From Pisolithus tinctorius (Eukaryota > Basidiomycota > Agaricomycetes > Boletales > Pisolithaceae), in NCBI GenBank assembly GCA_024663395.1, contig JANFAH010000005.1, forward strand, positions 1,302,001 to 1,366,000: a stretch of 64,000 nt of DNA, written 5' to 3'. The position numbers were made by a program, and so were the translations under genes. Shown here one piece after another: positions 10,756-20,651 of the stretch. The notes below the pieces were generated by a model. The model had not been told where the DNA came from. It did no database searches and saw only the letters and a program-made list of their open reading frames with translations. Every line of letters starts with the position of its first letter. The first letter of the stretch is position 1.

Positions 10756-13719
10756 ATGTTGAACACTAGTCATGCAACAACTGAAGACGCGAAAGCCACC
10801 ACGGACGCTTTCGTCGCGTCCTCCCCGCACATCAGGCAGCGTTTCCAATCGCTCATATGGACGTGTCTCGACTTTGAGCTCGTCCGATCCGCCCTGTTCT
10901 ATGCCGAAAGATATTATGCCATGGACATGGACAGCCATGACGCACGCCACCTTTATGCCTCCGCGCTTCTCCGTTCGAAGCAGCCACATTCTGCGCTCAA
11001 GATCGTAAGCGACCCAAACGAACAAACCAATCGATGCAATGGGTGCTTGGAGATCAGAGCACAGTGCTGTTCAGCTCTAGGACGACATCGTCAGGCCCGC
11101 GAATCTCTGGAGGCCCGTTTGCAGGACTTGAGCGACCTGCCGTCATGTGGGTGATTATGAACCTTGAAGGGATAAGCCTTTTTGTTCTAATGAAACGATG
11201 TGTAGCTACGACGAGCTCTCGCACTACACGTGCTTTTTCAGAGGAGGCGGCGCTTCGATGTCGAGCTGGCACGTTCGCCATGAAGGGGAATGTGCCCGGG
11301 AAGGCTACTTCTAGCTTTTCGCAAGCGCTATCACTTGATCCGATGGTATGGGAGGCCTTTGAAGGACTTTGTTCCCTTGGTAACTACATTCATCTCTGCA
11401 GTCGTCTGATAATTTCGTAACTGGATATTGCCAGGGACTGCTCCTGAAGTCGACCAGATCTTCCCTCCTAAACCTATACCAACGAAGCGAACTGCTCCTG
11501 CAGAGCCGCCGCCAATCAAGGTGCAACCAGGGCCCACTGCTGCTGGAGCTGAACTCTTCTTCCCCGACACCGGACAAAGTATTCTCCTTCGAACTCGTAA
11601 AAATGTCCCTCAGCCACTTCGAATGGAACTCCCGAATGGACCACGCGACTCTATGTAAGATTACTGTTCAGCTCTGATGTTTCGAGTCAGACGTTTATGC
11701 CGTTGTATTTGTCAGAGCTGCCAGTGATTCTTTCTTCCCCACTGAAAATTCCTTCCTTCAACCCCCTGTGCGTCATAGTCGTGCAGAGAATGTTCCAGCA
11801 GGACCATCACACCCGCCTGCCCGGCCACTTTCCTCGACAGATGAAACCGGTCCGGTACAGAAACGTTTGCGCCCCACAACTCGACAGCGAAGTATCGAAG
11901 CGACGAAAACCAAGTCGTCGAAAGCCATTGTAGACGAAACTCTGAAAAAGGCACGCGCCCGCCCGGCCTTGACATTTGCTAACATCTTCTCATCACCCAG
12001 TCGCCGTTCTCAGCCCGTTCAGAACTCCAAGACGATTATTGGGACCGGAAATAATGAGCGAACCGTCGGGAACACAGTCCTCGGTCCGCGGCGAAGCACG
12101 CGGTTGTTGAGCGGCACATCTAATAAAGCGTCTGGAAAAGTTGGTGTTTCCTGCATGGGACTGTTGTTGACCCTGTGGGTATGCTCAAATCTTGTGTTCC
12201 GTAGCATCCACCAGTCCGAGAACGTCGCCGTCAGCTAACGACTTCAAGATCTCGTTCGGTCGAGACCGACCTCGACGATGATGCTATTATCGCCGCTGCC
12301 GAGGTTGCATCTTCCAACTCACCAGCTTCCGAGGCTTCCCCTGGGCCGAATAACTGGACCCCTGTAGATGAACAGGCAGCTCAAGAGACCTATGAAGTAG
12401 AATTGGCTGCCTACTACATCTACGATTTGGTGCGGCGTTTCGCCAAAGCCACGCGAGCTTTGTCGGTATATGATTGTTATACTTGTCTTACGGAGATCGG
12501 TCAGATGCCTGCTGTGCACCAGCAGTCATCGTGGGTACTGGCTATGGCAGGGCGAGCTTACTATGAGAGATTGGAGTATGCTTCTGTACGTAAACCACCT
12601 TCATGGTGTTTTATGTTCCGCGCGGCCATGAGACTGACTAAATACTGCTTGCGGCTTTTTAGGCTGAACGTGCGTTCAGGGCTGCTAGGGATCTCGAGCC
12701 TTATCGACTGGATGATATGGAAGTGTATTCAACTCTATTGTGGCACCTACAACGCAACGTGCACCTTTCATATCTGGCGCAGGAATTAATGAACATCGAC
12801 GCGTGTTCGCCGCAGGCTTGGATTGCGACTGGAAACCTATTTTCCTTGCAGAAGGAACGTTCCCAGGCTTTGACATGTTTTCGTCGGGCGGCTGAGTTGG
12901 ATCCCTGTTGTGCTTATGCATACACCTTGAGTGGGCATGAGTCTCTAGACGAAGATCTCGACAAAGCCATTTCATTTTTTCAAAGAGCTCTGCGTGCGGA
13001 TCCTCGACATTACAATGCTTGGTACGTTAGTCCGGCAATGTATTTGACGCGCGGGCGCCATTGTGGCAGACTCGGCTGATTGGGTTTATGATAAACAGGT
13101 ATGGGCTGGGCACATGCTATTTGCGCATGAGCAAAATCCGGCTTGCCGAGTATCACTATCGCAAAGCGCTGGAGATACATCCTCGAAACGCGGTGCTCCT
13201 CGGATGTGTTGGCATGGTGCGTGGCAGCAATCTCCCGTCGGGGAGATAAATGTCTTCTCTTGTTAACCGAGTGACTGAGCGTGACTCGTTACAGACGGTG
13301 GAGCGACGTGAAGATAAGGCTGCGGCACATTCTCTATTTGATCAGGCAGTACGGCTGGCGCCGGACAACGCCCTGGTTCGGTATAGAAGAGCGAAAATCC
13401 TTATCTCGATGAAGCGGTACAAGGTGCGGATACGCCCCAAGCGGTTATGGAAGATGACGTGTTCTTATATACACTCTTATCGTGGGATTCGCAGGAGGCA
13501 GCTGAAGATTTGCACAAGCTGCGGGATTCGTCACCCGAAGAGTCGAATGTCGTGTTTCAGCTCGCAAAAGTGTACCGACTTATGGGTGATGAGGTCAGGG
13601 CAGCACAATGGCTCGCCATCGCACGTGACATGTCGCCGAAAAGCGTCAACAAATTGAAAAAGCTAATCGAGACGGTCAAGGGGGAGACAGGGGGAGACGA
13701 CCGGATGGACGAGGGATGA
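10756..13719 (+). CDS. CDC27: Anaphase-promoting complex subunit 3 (Cdc27/Nuc2), TPR protein
   Basis: Cdc27 is a TPR scaffold of the APC/C ubiquitin ligase. It binds the IR tail of the Cdc20/Cdh1 activators. The N-terminus (HIRQRFQSLIWTCLDFELVRSALFYAERYYAMD) matches the dimerisation region. After it come WEAFEGLCSLG, a Pro/Ser-rich unstructured middle (about 11450-12350) and the C-terminal TPR superhelix: SWVLAMAGRAYYE, STLLWHLQRNVHLSYLAQEL, PQAWIATGNLFSLQKE, AYAYTLSGHE, YNAWYGLGTCYLRM, RLAEYHYRKALEIHP. The C-terminus is rich in Lys, Gly and Asp and ends DDRMDEG. An in-frame ATG at 10594 would add 54 residues without family similarity. I prefer 10756 because homologues begin close to the RQRFQSLIW block. 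The gene follows CCT1 in tandem. Confidence 0.92.
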
Positions 13720-14258
13720 GAAGCGGCTGCCATCGGAGAGACATGTGGTGTCATCATACGTACATACATATCTGTGCAGGAGGGTCATTGGAATGCCAGG
13801 ATTACGATTACGTCGGTGGTGGATGTTTGGCATTGTTTGCCCCACGGCGAAGTGGCGAGTCACGTCGTTGGCCGGTAATAATAATTTCAAAAAGGACTAT
13901 ATACGCCCGGACGGCACCCTCCCGTCCCCCCCCACACTTTGTTCCTCTCCCACCACCATGTCCACATAACATCGTCGACGCCGACTCTGACAGTGACAGC
14001 CGTCTCCCCCCGTCTCCCGCTCCGTCCCCTCGCCACACGGCAGCGTACCCCCGCCCTGAAGCATGGTCGACAAACTCGCCCGTCAATCCAACAACGGCAC
14101 CATCCTCTTCGAACCCTTCATCGTATACCGCATACACCGGTGAAAAACACTCCTACACACCCGTATGTGTCTCCATGTTCCTCACAGGCCACCCATGTTG
14201 ATATACCGTTGTCACGCGCCAGACGTCCTTAGTCCTTCACAAAACTCTCCCCTTGTAT
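13720..14258 (+). promoter_or_regulatory. Upstream region of the 14259 gene with a TATA-like box and short upstream ORFs
   Basis: A TATA-like string (CTATATACG) lies at 13897-13905. Downstream are three short ATG-initiated ORFs: 13958-13969 (three codons and a stop), 14063-14143 (26 codons) and 14175-14201 (8 codons). They could act as translational upstream ORFs. Alternatively, a 5'-UTR intron (donor at 14140, acceptor ending 14268) could remove some of them. I see no protein family in this stretch. Confidence 0.35.
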
Positions 14259-15149
14259 ATGTCTGCAGAAGCGTTCAGCTTGTTTACAATGGCCCGCAAC
14301 AAGCTCCAGGCGGCCGTTGGTGGAAAGGACACCTGCAATCTCCACCGCTGGGTACTCTTAAAAAATTCTGTCTTCCGCTTCCAACCATGTCCACCACCAC
14401 CTGCAGCGCCTAGCTCGACCAGTCCAAACGCTCTACCCGCTGAACATGACGAGGGTAAGGACGCGGACGAGAGTGAGGCGGAGGAAAACTATTCGTTCAT
14501 GTTCCCAGATGCTAGTAACTTGGTTATTCGTGGCGCAACTGACATGCATTCCTCTGAAGCTGAATGGCTCGACTCTCTCCTAGAGTCCTTGGGCGACGAG
14601 GGAGACGATGAGTTTGGGTCAGACAGCGACACTCCCGGTGTCCCCGTCGAAGACGACGACGATTCACCGCTCAGTCCCCTCACCTCCCCTATGTCATCCT
14701 CTGACGACTTGCTGAACCAAAATGCTTACTATTCTCCTGCTATCGAGAACCCTTACCCTGTGCCATATCCACCGTTTCATCCCCCACTCGTTCGTCCTTG
14801 TCAACTTGGTCCCATCATTGAGTCTCCTGCTATTTCACCACCGTCTGCCTATGATGCCCTCCCTTACTATGATATCGACGAGTTAGATGAATTCCCGGAG
14901 GCTATAGAGGACGTTTCTGATGACGAGTCTGACGCGCCGTCCACGCCGTCGTTGTACCGCTCTTCAGAATTGTGCTTTGCACATCCAACTGACGTCCAGC
15001 TTCAAGGGGAACGTCGGCGGGCGAGCTCCCATCCCCACGTGTATATTCGCACCACGGACTACTACTTCGACCGCTTTGAGCTTGACCCACTCCCATTTCC
15101 CGACGAAGACAACTTCTCATCGTATAATCCTGTCTATCAAGAGTGCTAG
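14259..15149 (+). CDS. Unrecognised acidic protein, about 297 residues
   Basis: I do not recognise this protein. It is one uninterrupted ORF, unlike its neighbours. The ATG at 14259 opens MSAEAFSLFTMARNKLQAA. A second ATG at 14289 is equally possible and would be required if the intron ending at 14268 is used. The first 45 residues look folded (TCNLHRWVLLKNSVFRF). After a Pro/Ser-rich patch the protein turns strongly acidic: EGKDADESEAEENYSF, then GDEGDDEFGSDSD, then VEDDDDSPLSPLTSP with many SP/TP sites. The end is rich in Tyr, Pro and Asp (YDALPYYDIDELDEF, FELDPLPFPDEDNF). There is no signal peptide and no membrane segment. The composition would suit an intrinsically disordered regulator, such as a transcriptional activator region, but that is inference only. 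Codon use resembles the neighbouring genes. Confidence 0.7.
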   Translation: MSAEAFSLFTMARNKLQAAVGGKDTCNLHRWVLLKNSVFRFQPCPPPPAAPSSTSPNALPAEHDEGKDADESEAEENYSFMFPDASNLVIRGATDMHSSEAEWLDSLLESLGDEGDDEFGSDSDTPGVPVEDDDDSPLSPLTSPMSSSDDLLNQNAYYSPAIENPYPVPYPPFHPPLVRPCQLGPIIESPAISPPSAYDALPYYDIDELDEFPEAIEDVSDDESDAPSTPSLYRSSELCFAHPTDVQLQGERRRASSHPHVYIRTTDYYFDRFELDPLPFPDEDNFSSYNPVYQEC

Positions 15150-15462
15150 TTCTCTATGTCAATACTTTAATCTACCTTGTGCTGCCTGGCCCCATGCGGT
15201 TCGTTCTTGTGTGTATATTACATCCCCTCTGTTTTCCTTTGTGAAGTTTTCCAGGTAAATTAGCGGTTACATGTTCTTTCGACCATGTTGTGTTATCAGC
15301 CGATCTGAAATATAAACCAGGACTGGCAGCCTCAATTAACCTTAGTGATATTAGCTAAGTGGGTCTCAATCCTACATCGATCGGCTTCGTAAGTTGCCCT
15401 ATGAACTGGTGTGGTGGATCAAGTAACAACGCAAGTATTGATAGTAAGTTCAAGAGGCCCTT
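15150..15462. other. Intergenic, convergent 3' ends
   Basis: About 310 bp between the stop of the acidic-protein gene (+) and the stop of the kinase-like gene (-). It is AT-rich in parts. I see no gene or repeat in it. Confidence 0.6.
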
Positions 15463-16634
15463 CTACTGAGAAGGTCTTCCATTGATCCAGAGCAGTCGCC
15501 TGAACGCTCGAAGCACCACTAAGGCACAAGGTCGTTTGTCAGGACACTCGTTGAGCATACTTCTTGCGATGTGGAAAAGCTCTGGAATGCCGAACCCAGT
15601 TGCCTAGCATACAAAACAATGTTACCGCGGCAGATCAACAGTCAAGGGACAACACTCACTTCGCACGATCTGAGAATCAGCATGGCTAAAGCCCATATAT
15701 CTACCATGTAGGGATCGCTCGCTTCTCCACGCTCAAGTTCGGGGGGAATTTCCGTCCCTCGAAGTGAGATGACTTGAGGGCCATCGATGTCAAGCCTTCG
15801 GCTTAACTCATAGTCTATGCAAGCGTAATGACCGCGGTAGTCGGTAACGAAGTTGTATATGGAGATGTCGAAATGTACGATGCAATACCTATGCAAAAAG
15901 ACGACGTGCTAGCACGTGTCAGCTGAACGATATTCACGGAAATACATTCATTTGCATTTACCTCAATGCATTGGTGGATAGCTGATAGGAATTCATGTAG
16001 TGTGATTGGCAGATGGGATAGCAGGCATGAGGACCACTCTTCCATAACAACAAAGCAAATTCCGTCCGAGGGAACGTCGAGAAAATCAAGGATCGCTGCA
16101 TAGATGGAGTTCCCCGTAGCCGCTACTGTTAGGAGAAAGAGAGGAAACATGTCGCCTACGTATGCAATGATTCATGGGATCTCCGCGCAACGCTGGCGAG
16201 GATATGTATCGCGCAATATCCAGCTCTCTACTGAGTAGATGGACGGCCTTGACTACCAGCTTCTTCTCATCTTTGTAGCGGGTGCCTCTGAAAAGATTGT
16301 CGGGCTGAGAGATCTCAGTATCAACTTCTACATACCGGAGTGAGTGCACACCTACCAAACCAGGATCTCCGCACAATGCGTCATCATCTTGCAAAGCGCA
16401 TGCGCGACGATACGCAGGGCTCATGCCACGCCTGTCATTATGGAGATAATGATCCTTGACATCTCGCGCGGTCTCGAGGTGATATCCATTACACTCGAAG
16501 ACGCTCCGATATTTTGACCAGTCAGGCTTGAGGCGAGTGTTGGTTTGTTCTTCATCAAGAGACAACGTGGATGAAGAGGGGGATGATGGCGGGGAGCGGG
16601 GGGACCCGGAGTGCTCCTCGCGTGAGGGGAACAT
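15463..16634 (-). CDS. Protein-kinase-like protein of the Agaricomycete type
   Basis: This resembles the large family of kinase-like proteins expanded in mushroom-forming fungi. Substrate and role are unknown. From the ATG at 16634 the order is: a Ser/Pro-rich start; DWSKYRSVFECNGYHLETARDVKDHY; a VVKAV patch (the lysine position of VAIK) followed by ELDIARYISS (the alpha-C glutamate region); CFVVMEEW (hinge); HFDISIYNF (catalytic loop, HFD in place of HRD, with the downstream Asn); IDYELSRR (DYE in place of DFG); then PPELERG..DPYMVDIWALAMLILRS (the APE-like and F-helix region). The last exon, read from about 15608 down to 15463, gives PELFHIARSMLNECPDKRPCA, the usual lobe end. Phe in HRD and Glu in DFG are departures, so activity is uncertain. 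Confidence 0.75.
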
Positions 16635-17112
16635 GGGAAGAGTCGACAAGATGCTACTGGAGGGTACAGAACGCCATAATATAGGCCCTACCCCTCAGGA
16701 AGTAGGAACAAGGGAAGTCGTTGCTGAAATGGGGAACGGGGAGAAACAGCCCATACCGGATATTACATTGGGATGAGACGAGCGAGTCCAAACCAGCATA
16801 GTTGCGGCACTGCAGCTTACCATAGGGGGCAAACAGCAGACACGGTCGTAAAGCTCGGGGCGATAAAAACGACCGTTCGGAGGCTTTACTTCCCAAGCAT
16901 GGGAGCGGGCAACACACATTCGTGCCCAGCTAGTGTCATTCTTCGGTAAGGGAAACCTTTTCTCTCGAGATCCAGGTGACGGATATGTACATGTGAGGTT
17001 GGTAGCTATACTACGCGGTGAATGGATGAGACGGTGTTTGCAATAACTTATGGTGGCAGTGTTTCGGAAGATACACGCAATGCAATATTGAAACTCTGTG
17101 ATCAAGATTACG
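16635..17112. promoter_or_regulatory. Divergent intergenic region
   Basis: About 480 bp between the kinase-like gene (-) and the RRM gene (+). Minus-strand ORFs here show no recognisable protein, and I read it as shared upstream sequence. No clear TATA box stands out. Confidence 0.4.
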
Positions 17113-17826
17113 ATGGAGGAGGAGACAAGGGGCAAGAAATCAATATTCATAGGAGGGCTCGCCGAAGACGTGGACGAAGCTGTCATCTACGAGCATTTTT
17201 CACCCTTTGGTGCGTGCGTTCTTCCCGGTCCATCTCTATATAATATGTTCAACTTCAAACAGGAGACATCGTGGAAGTTCAGCTTCCCTCTGCCGCAACA
17301 AATCCAGCTCAAGAGGCGGGTAAGTCTATGCTGCGACATTCGTCTGCGCACCATAAAACGCGTGATCATGTCGCTCTTTTGCAGATGTAAAACACCGTGG
17401 CTTCGCCTTTGTCACTTACTCTTCCGCCGCTGATGCTCAGGATGCAATCGACAATATGGATCTCAATGAACTCCATGGAAAAGTTTTGAAGGTCAACCTC
17501 GCCAAGTCAGTGAAAGCTGCTATTCAGCCCGCACAAGGGAACAGAGCCAGTACGTTTATGCCTCCCCGACGTGCTCGCACATGTATACTGATTTCATGCC
17601 GCCGATAGTATGGGAGTCGGAAGAGTGGCTACGACAGCATGCCAAGCCGCTGGCGCAAAGTGGAGGTCCGACTCAATACCTTGTTATACTAGTCTTGCAA
17701 GTGCTCATGTTCACACCCTTAGGCGTTCAAGGCCGCAATGCACAAAGAGAGGCCAGAGCGAACGGCGAAGCCAGCCAGGAGGAGGAACCTGCCAATGCCG
17801 AAGACGAAGGACCCATGGAAGAGTAG
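17113..17826 (+). CDS. Stand-alone RRM protein resembling the N-terminal half of cyclophilin E
   Basis: A single RNA-recognition motif protein. After the ATG comes [24 protein letters not shown] (RNP2 is IFIGGL), then [33 protein letters not shown] (RNP1 is KHRGFAFV) and [13 protein letters not shown] conserved WESEEWL follows. This order, including the tryptophan-rich patch after the RRM, matches PPIE/Cyp33. The cyclophilin domain that follows in animal PPIE is absent; the protein ends in an acidic tail ([15 protein letters not shown]). Introns lie at about 17210-17262, 17318-17385, 17549-17608 and in the 17670-17725 stretch. Animal PPIE is found in spliceosomes, so a role in mRNA processing is plausible but inferred. 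Confidence 0.87.
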
Positions 17827-17988
17827 TCTTATCATCTGAGGGTGCCTGCAGCTGGAGTTATACACAAATTCGAGGACAAGTCGTATTCTCACAAGCCAGA
17901 AAACGCATGAACTCGCATAATTACATGTACGATACAAATGACAGTTGCAGAGATTAAAGAAGAGAACACACTAAGCTACCTCGGCGGA

Positions 17989-18785
17989 CTATTGGAAGTC
18001 TTTAGATTGATTAAGTTCTGATTCTTCAAACTGCGCGCGAGCTCGCTTGATATCTTCTTGCATGAAAAGCAGTTCCTCCATCCGCGCAAGCTTTTTTGCA
18101 TCTGCCGGTCTCGACAGCGCACGCCTTAAATCCTCAATTGACAGACGTGTTTTTCGTTGTGGGCCCCCAGCGGTTTGACACTACGTATTTCAAGTTAAAC
18201 ACCAGCTGCTACGGCAAACGAGTCAACAAACGTACGACGTCCACAATAAATTCGACCAGCATCTCCTCCATCACATTGACCGTGTCGTTTGCCGGGTTAC
18301 GATCGTCACCAAAACCGTACATCAGACTCTTTACTGAAGAGCAGTGTTACGAGTGGACGAAGTTCGTACAAGTTATACTCACGTTCCTTGGTAAAGAGCC
18401 CTCTGAAGTTCGCTTGTTTCCGACCACGCCCAATCGTACTGCTGCTGCCCGCAGGTTGTACCGCATCTCGCACTTGTGTAGGGGTGTACGACGTGAATGT
18501 AGTGGTCCTGGGGGTAAACGTGTTAGTTGTCGAAGTAGCGGCCGTGGTTGGTGCAACAGTCGTCTGCGCAAGTGGTCGGGTTACTTGGGCTGCTGTCTGG
18601 GGCTGGGGGATATAGCTGTATGGGTAGGGCCATGCGCCATACCCAGTCACTCCCGAAGAATATGCTCCCTGGTAGGTGGCATATCCTTGAGTTTGGGGAT
18701 GCGTGTAGGCACCTGCTGTTCCAGGATGGTATGCAGCGTAGGTATACGAAGTCTGCTGGTTGTGCTGGTAATGAGAGTAAGACAT
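17989..18785 (-). CDS. TAF13: TFIID subunit TAF13 with a Tyr/Gln/Thr-rich N-terminal extension
   Basis: TAF13 forms a histone-fold pair with TAF11 in TFIID. I read three exons: 18785-18383, 18333-18236 and 18180-17989. They total 693 nt, or 230 residues. Across the joins the sequence is GLFTKELKSLMYGFGDDRNP, then NDTVNVMEEMLVEFIVDVCQ, then LSIEDLRRALSRPADAKKLARMEELLFMQEDIKRARAQF, a full TAF13 histone fold. The first exon encodes about 130 residues before the fold: MSYSHYQHNQQTSYTY, repeated Gly/Ala/Tyr/Gln, then a Thr-rich patch. Typical TAF13 proteins lack an extension this long (human about 124 residues). The start lies 43 bp below the stop of the DUF4211 gene, on the same strand. Confidence 0.92.
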
Positions 18786-18828
18786 CAAAACTAGTACTAC
18801 TATATAATCGTGAGAATCTACGCTACTC

Positions 18829-20555
18829 TCATTCCAGATCGTCAATATCCCCCCTAGACTCCAAGTTTCTTGCGCTCTCCATCATTTGACGAATTTTTTG
18901 CCATTCCATGTCGATGATACCCCGTTGGTCCAGCCACTCCATAAACTTGTCTGCGTCTTGGGGGTCGTCAGGTGGCAAAGCACCTCCTACGTATGCTACC
19001 TTTACAAAGTCGTTGTCGTCATCCACTACAGCAGCGATTTGACGTTGGAGGCTCTTGTAGAGCCAGTACTACAGAAATATGAGTAGGAGCCGCGTCTAGG
19101 TACATTATACATACCTCCCAATGGTTGAATCCGTGGTATACTCGTGTCCGTCTCGCACAGAAGCGTCCAAGGTGGAACTCTTTCTTGTCCGTGTCTTCAT
19201 CGTCATCTATGATATCCTGGTGGAGGGTGAATGTGATCCTCGAGGAAGCAGTAGCCCGACATTTACCTCGAAGTCATATTCGTCGTAGGGGGTACCACTG
19301 ACTCTTCCAACCAGTGTCGAGGTCCTGCCACCTAGCTTACACGCATCACATCCCGGCAAGCTAAAATCCATTCGAAATAGAGTAAATCCAGGATATTTCT
19401 CGAGGGGTTTCTTAAAGTCAGGACCCCAGGTAGATGACACCGCCAGGGAGTCTCGCATGCCAAGTAACTTTCGACGAGTGACTTGTAATGGCAGAGAAAA
19501 ATACTGCTCATCTAAACAAACTGTGAGAGATTTTGAAACATGTGGTCAGTAAATTACCCACTCTTCAGTACGTGTTGCATAAAATGGCGGCGTTCAGGAA
19601 GAGGCCGTACGGCCATATGCACAAATAATTGGCAGATAATCTTGAAATGATGTGTAAGATCCTGATGAGTAGTCATACTAAATGCGACGGGAAGATCAAT
19701 TGTCTGAACGCCGTCCACGGGATCTTCGACGATGAAGTCGTCTTCCTCTGTATCGTTGGATTGATCATCACTGCCCTCTGAACAACTAAGACTCTCCGCG
19801 TCATTGGGCTCTTGCGGTGTCTCTTCATCCCCAGATGACGATTGGGGGGCGGAATTCCCTCGCTTTCTTCCTTTGAAGTCACATATACGGATGAACCAAT
19901 TTCGTACAGAGGATGGTCGCACAACTCACTTCTCAGCTTTTCGAGGGTCTCCTGATACTTCGTCTTTCGGCCGCGCGCACGTAGACGGCTTTCAAGTATG
20001 TCTGGCGAGCGATAACAACATTAAGGGGTACTCATATTCTTGGGCGGACAGCTTACGGGACTCATCGACCTCATCCTCTTCGTCGTCGGGAGTAGGTGGT
20101 CTGGCACCCTTGATCAACCTAGGTCGGTGAGGCTCAGATTCGCCGTCAGAGTCCACCACAATTTTCCTCTTGCCCTTTCTCTTGCCTTTCCACCGCACGG
20201 GAATACCGACGTTCACTTCTTCGTCGTCAGGAGAACGTTCGTCTAAGCTATCTGTAGCGAGGCGCACGCGCTTTCGTTTAGGCCGACGTGGCGATGCGTC
20301 TCCGTCACTAGTTTCCCCTGTTTCCGCTTCGAATCGAACGGCTCCTACATCACTGTCATCATTTCTTTCATCGCTCGATGACGATCGACTAGATTCTTCT
20401 GACTCGCTTGGAGTTAGGGCTCTTCGCTTTCGGTTTGACAGAAACTGATGCTTCATCGGCGGTGGTGATGATGGAGGTGATGAGTATACAAGATCATGTA
20501 GTGTTCTCTGTTTGAGCCTTCCTGACTTCCCGTGGGCGACAGCCCTTCGTGGCAT
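18829..20555 (-). CDS. DUF4211 domain protein
   Basis: A fungal nuclear-looking protein of unknown function. The likely ATG at 20555 starts MPRRAVAHGKSGRLKQRTL. The N-terminal half is disordered and charged: SESEESSRSSSSDERNDDSD, RRPKRKRVRLATDS and RWKGKRKGKRKIVVDSD, with several candidate nuclear localisation signals. The C-terminal half carries the DUF4211-like block: EDDFIVEDPVDGV, IDLPVAFSMTTHQDLTHHFKI, then GMRDSLAVSSTWGPDF, CDACKLGGRTSTLVGRVSG, FHLGRFCARRTRVYHGFNHW and a final DPQDADKFMEWLDQRGIIDME. A GTG in frame upstream at 20627 is not a credible eukaryotic start. The gene shares a 96-bp divergent promoter with the large gene that starts at 20652. Confidence 0.8.
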
Positions 20556-20651
20556 GACGTCTCGCGATGGTTGGATGCCAACAACAGTGCTTATGTAATG
20601 ATCTAGCACTGGGAGCTCGGCTGTCACTGATAACTACTTCAATCGAGTGAC

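Noticed and set aside
18096..18794. 232-codon plus-strand ORF
   Set aside because: Antisense to TAF13 exons whose spliced reading is unambiguous.
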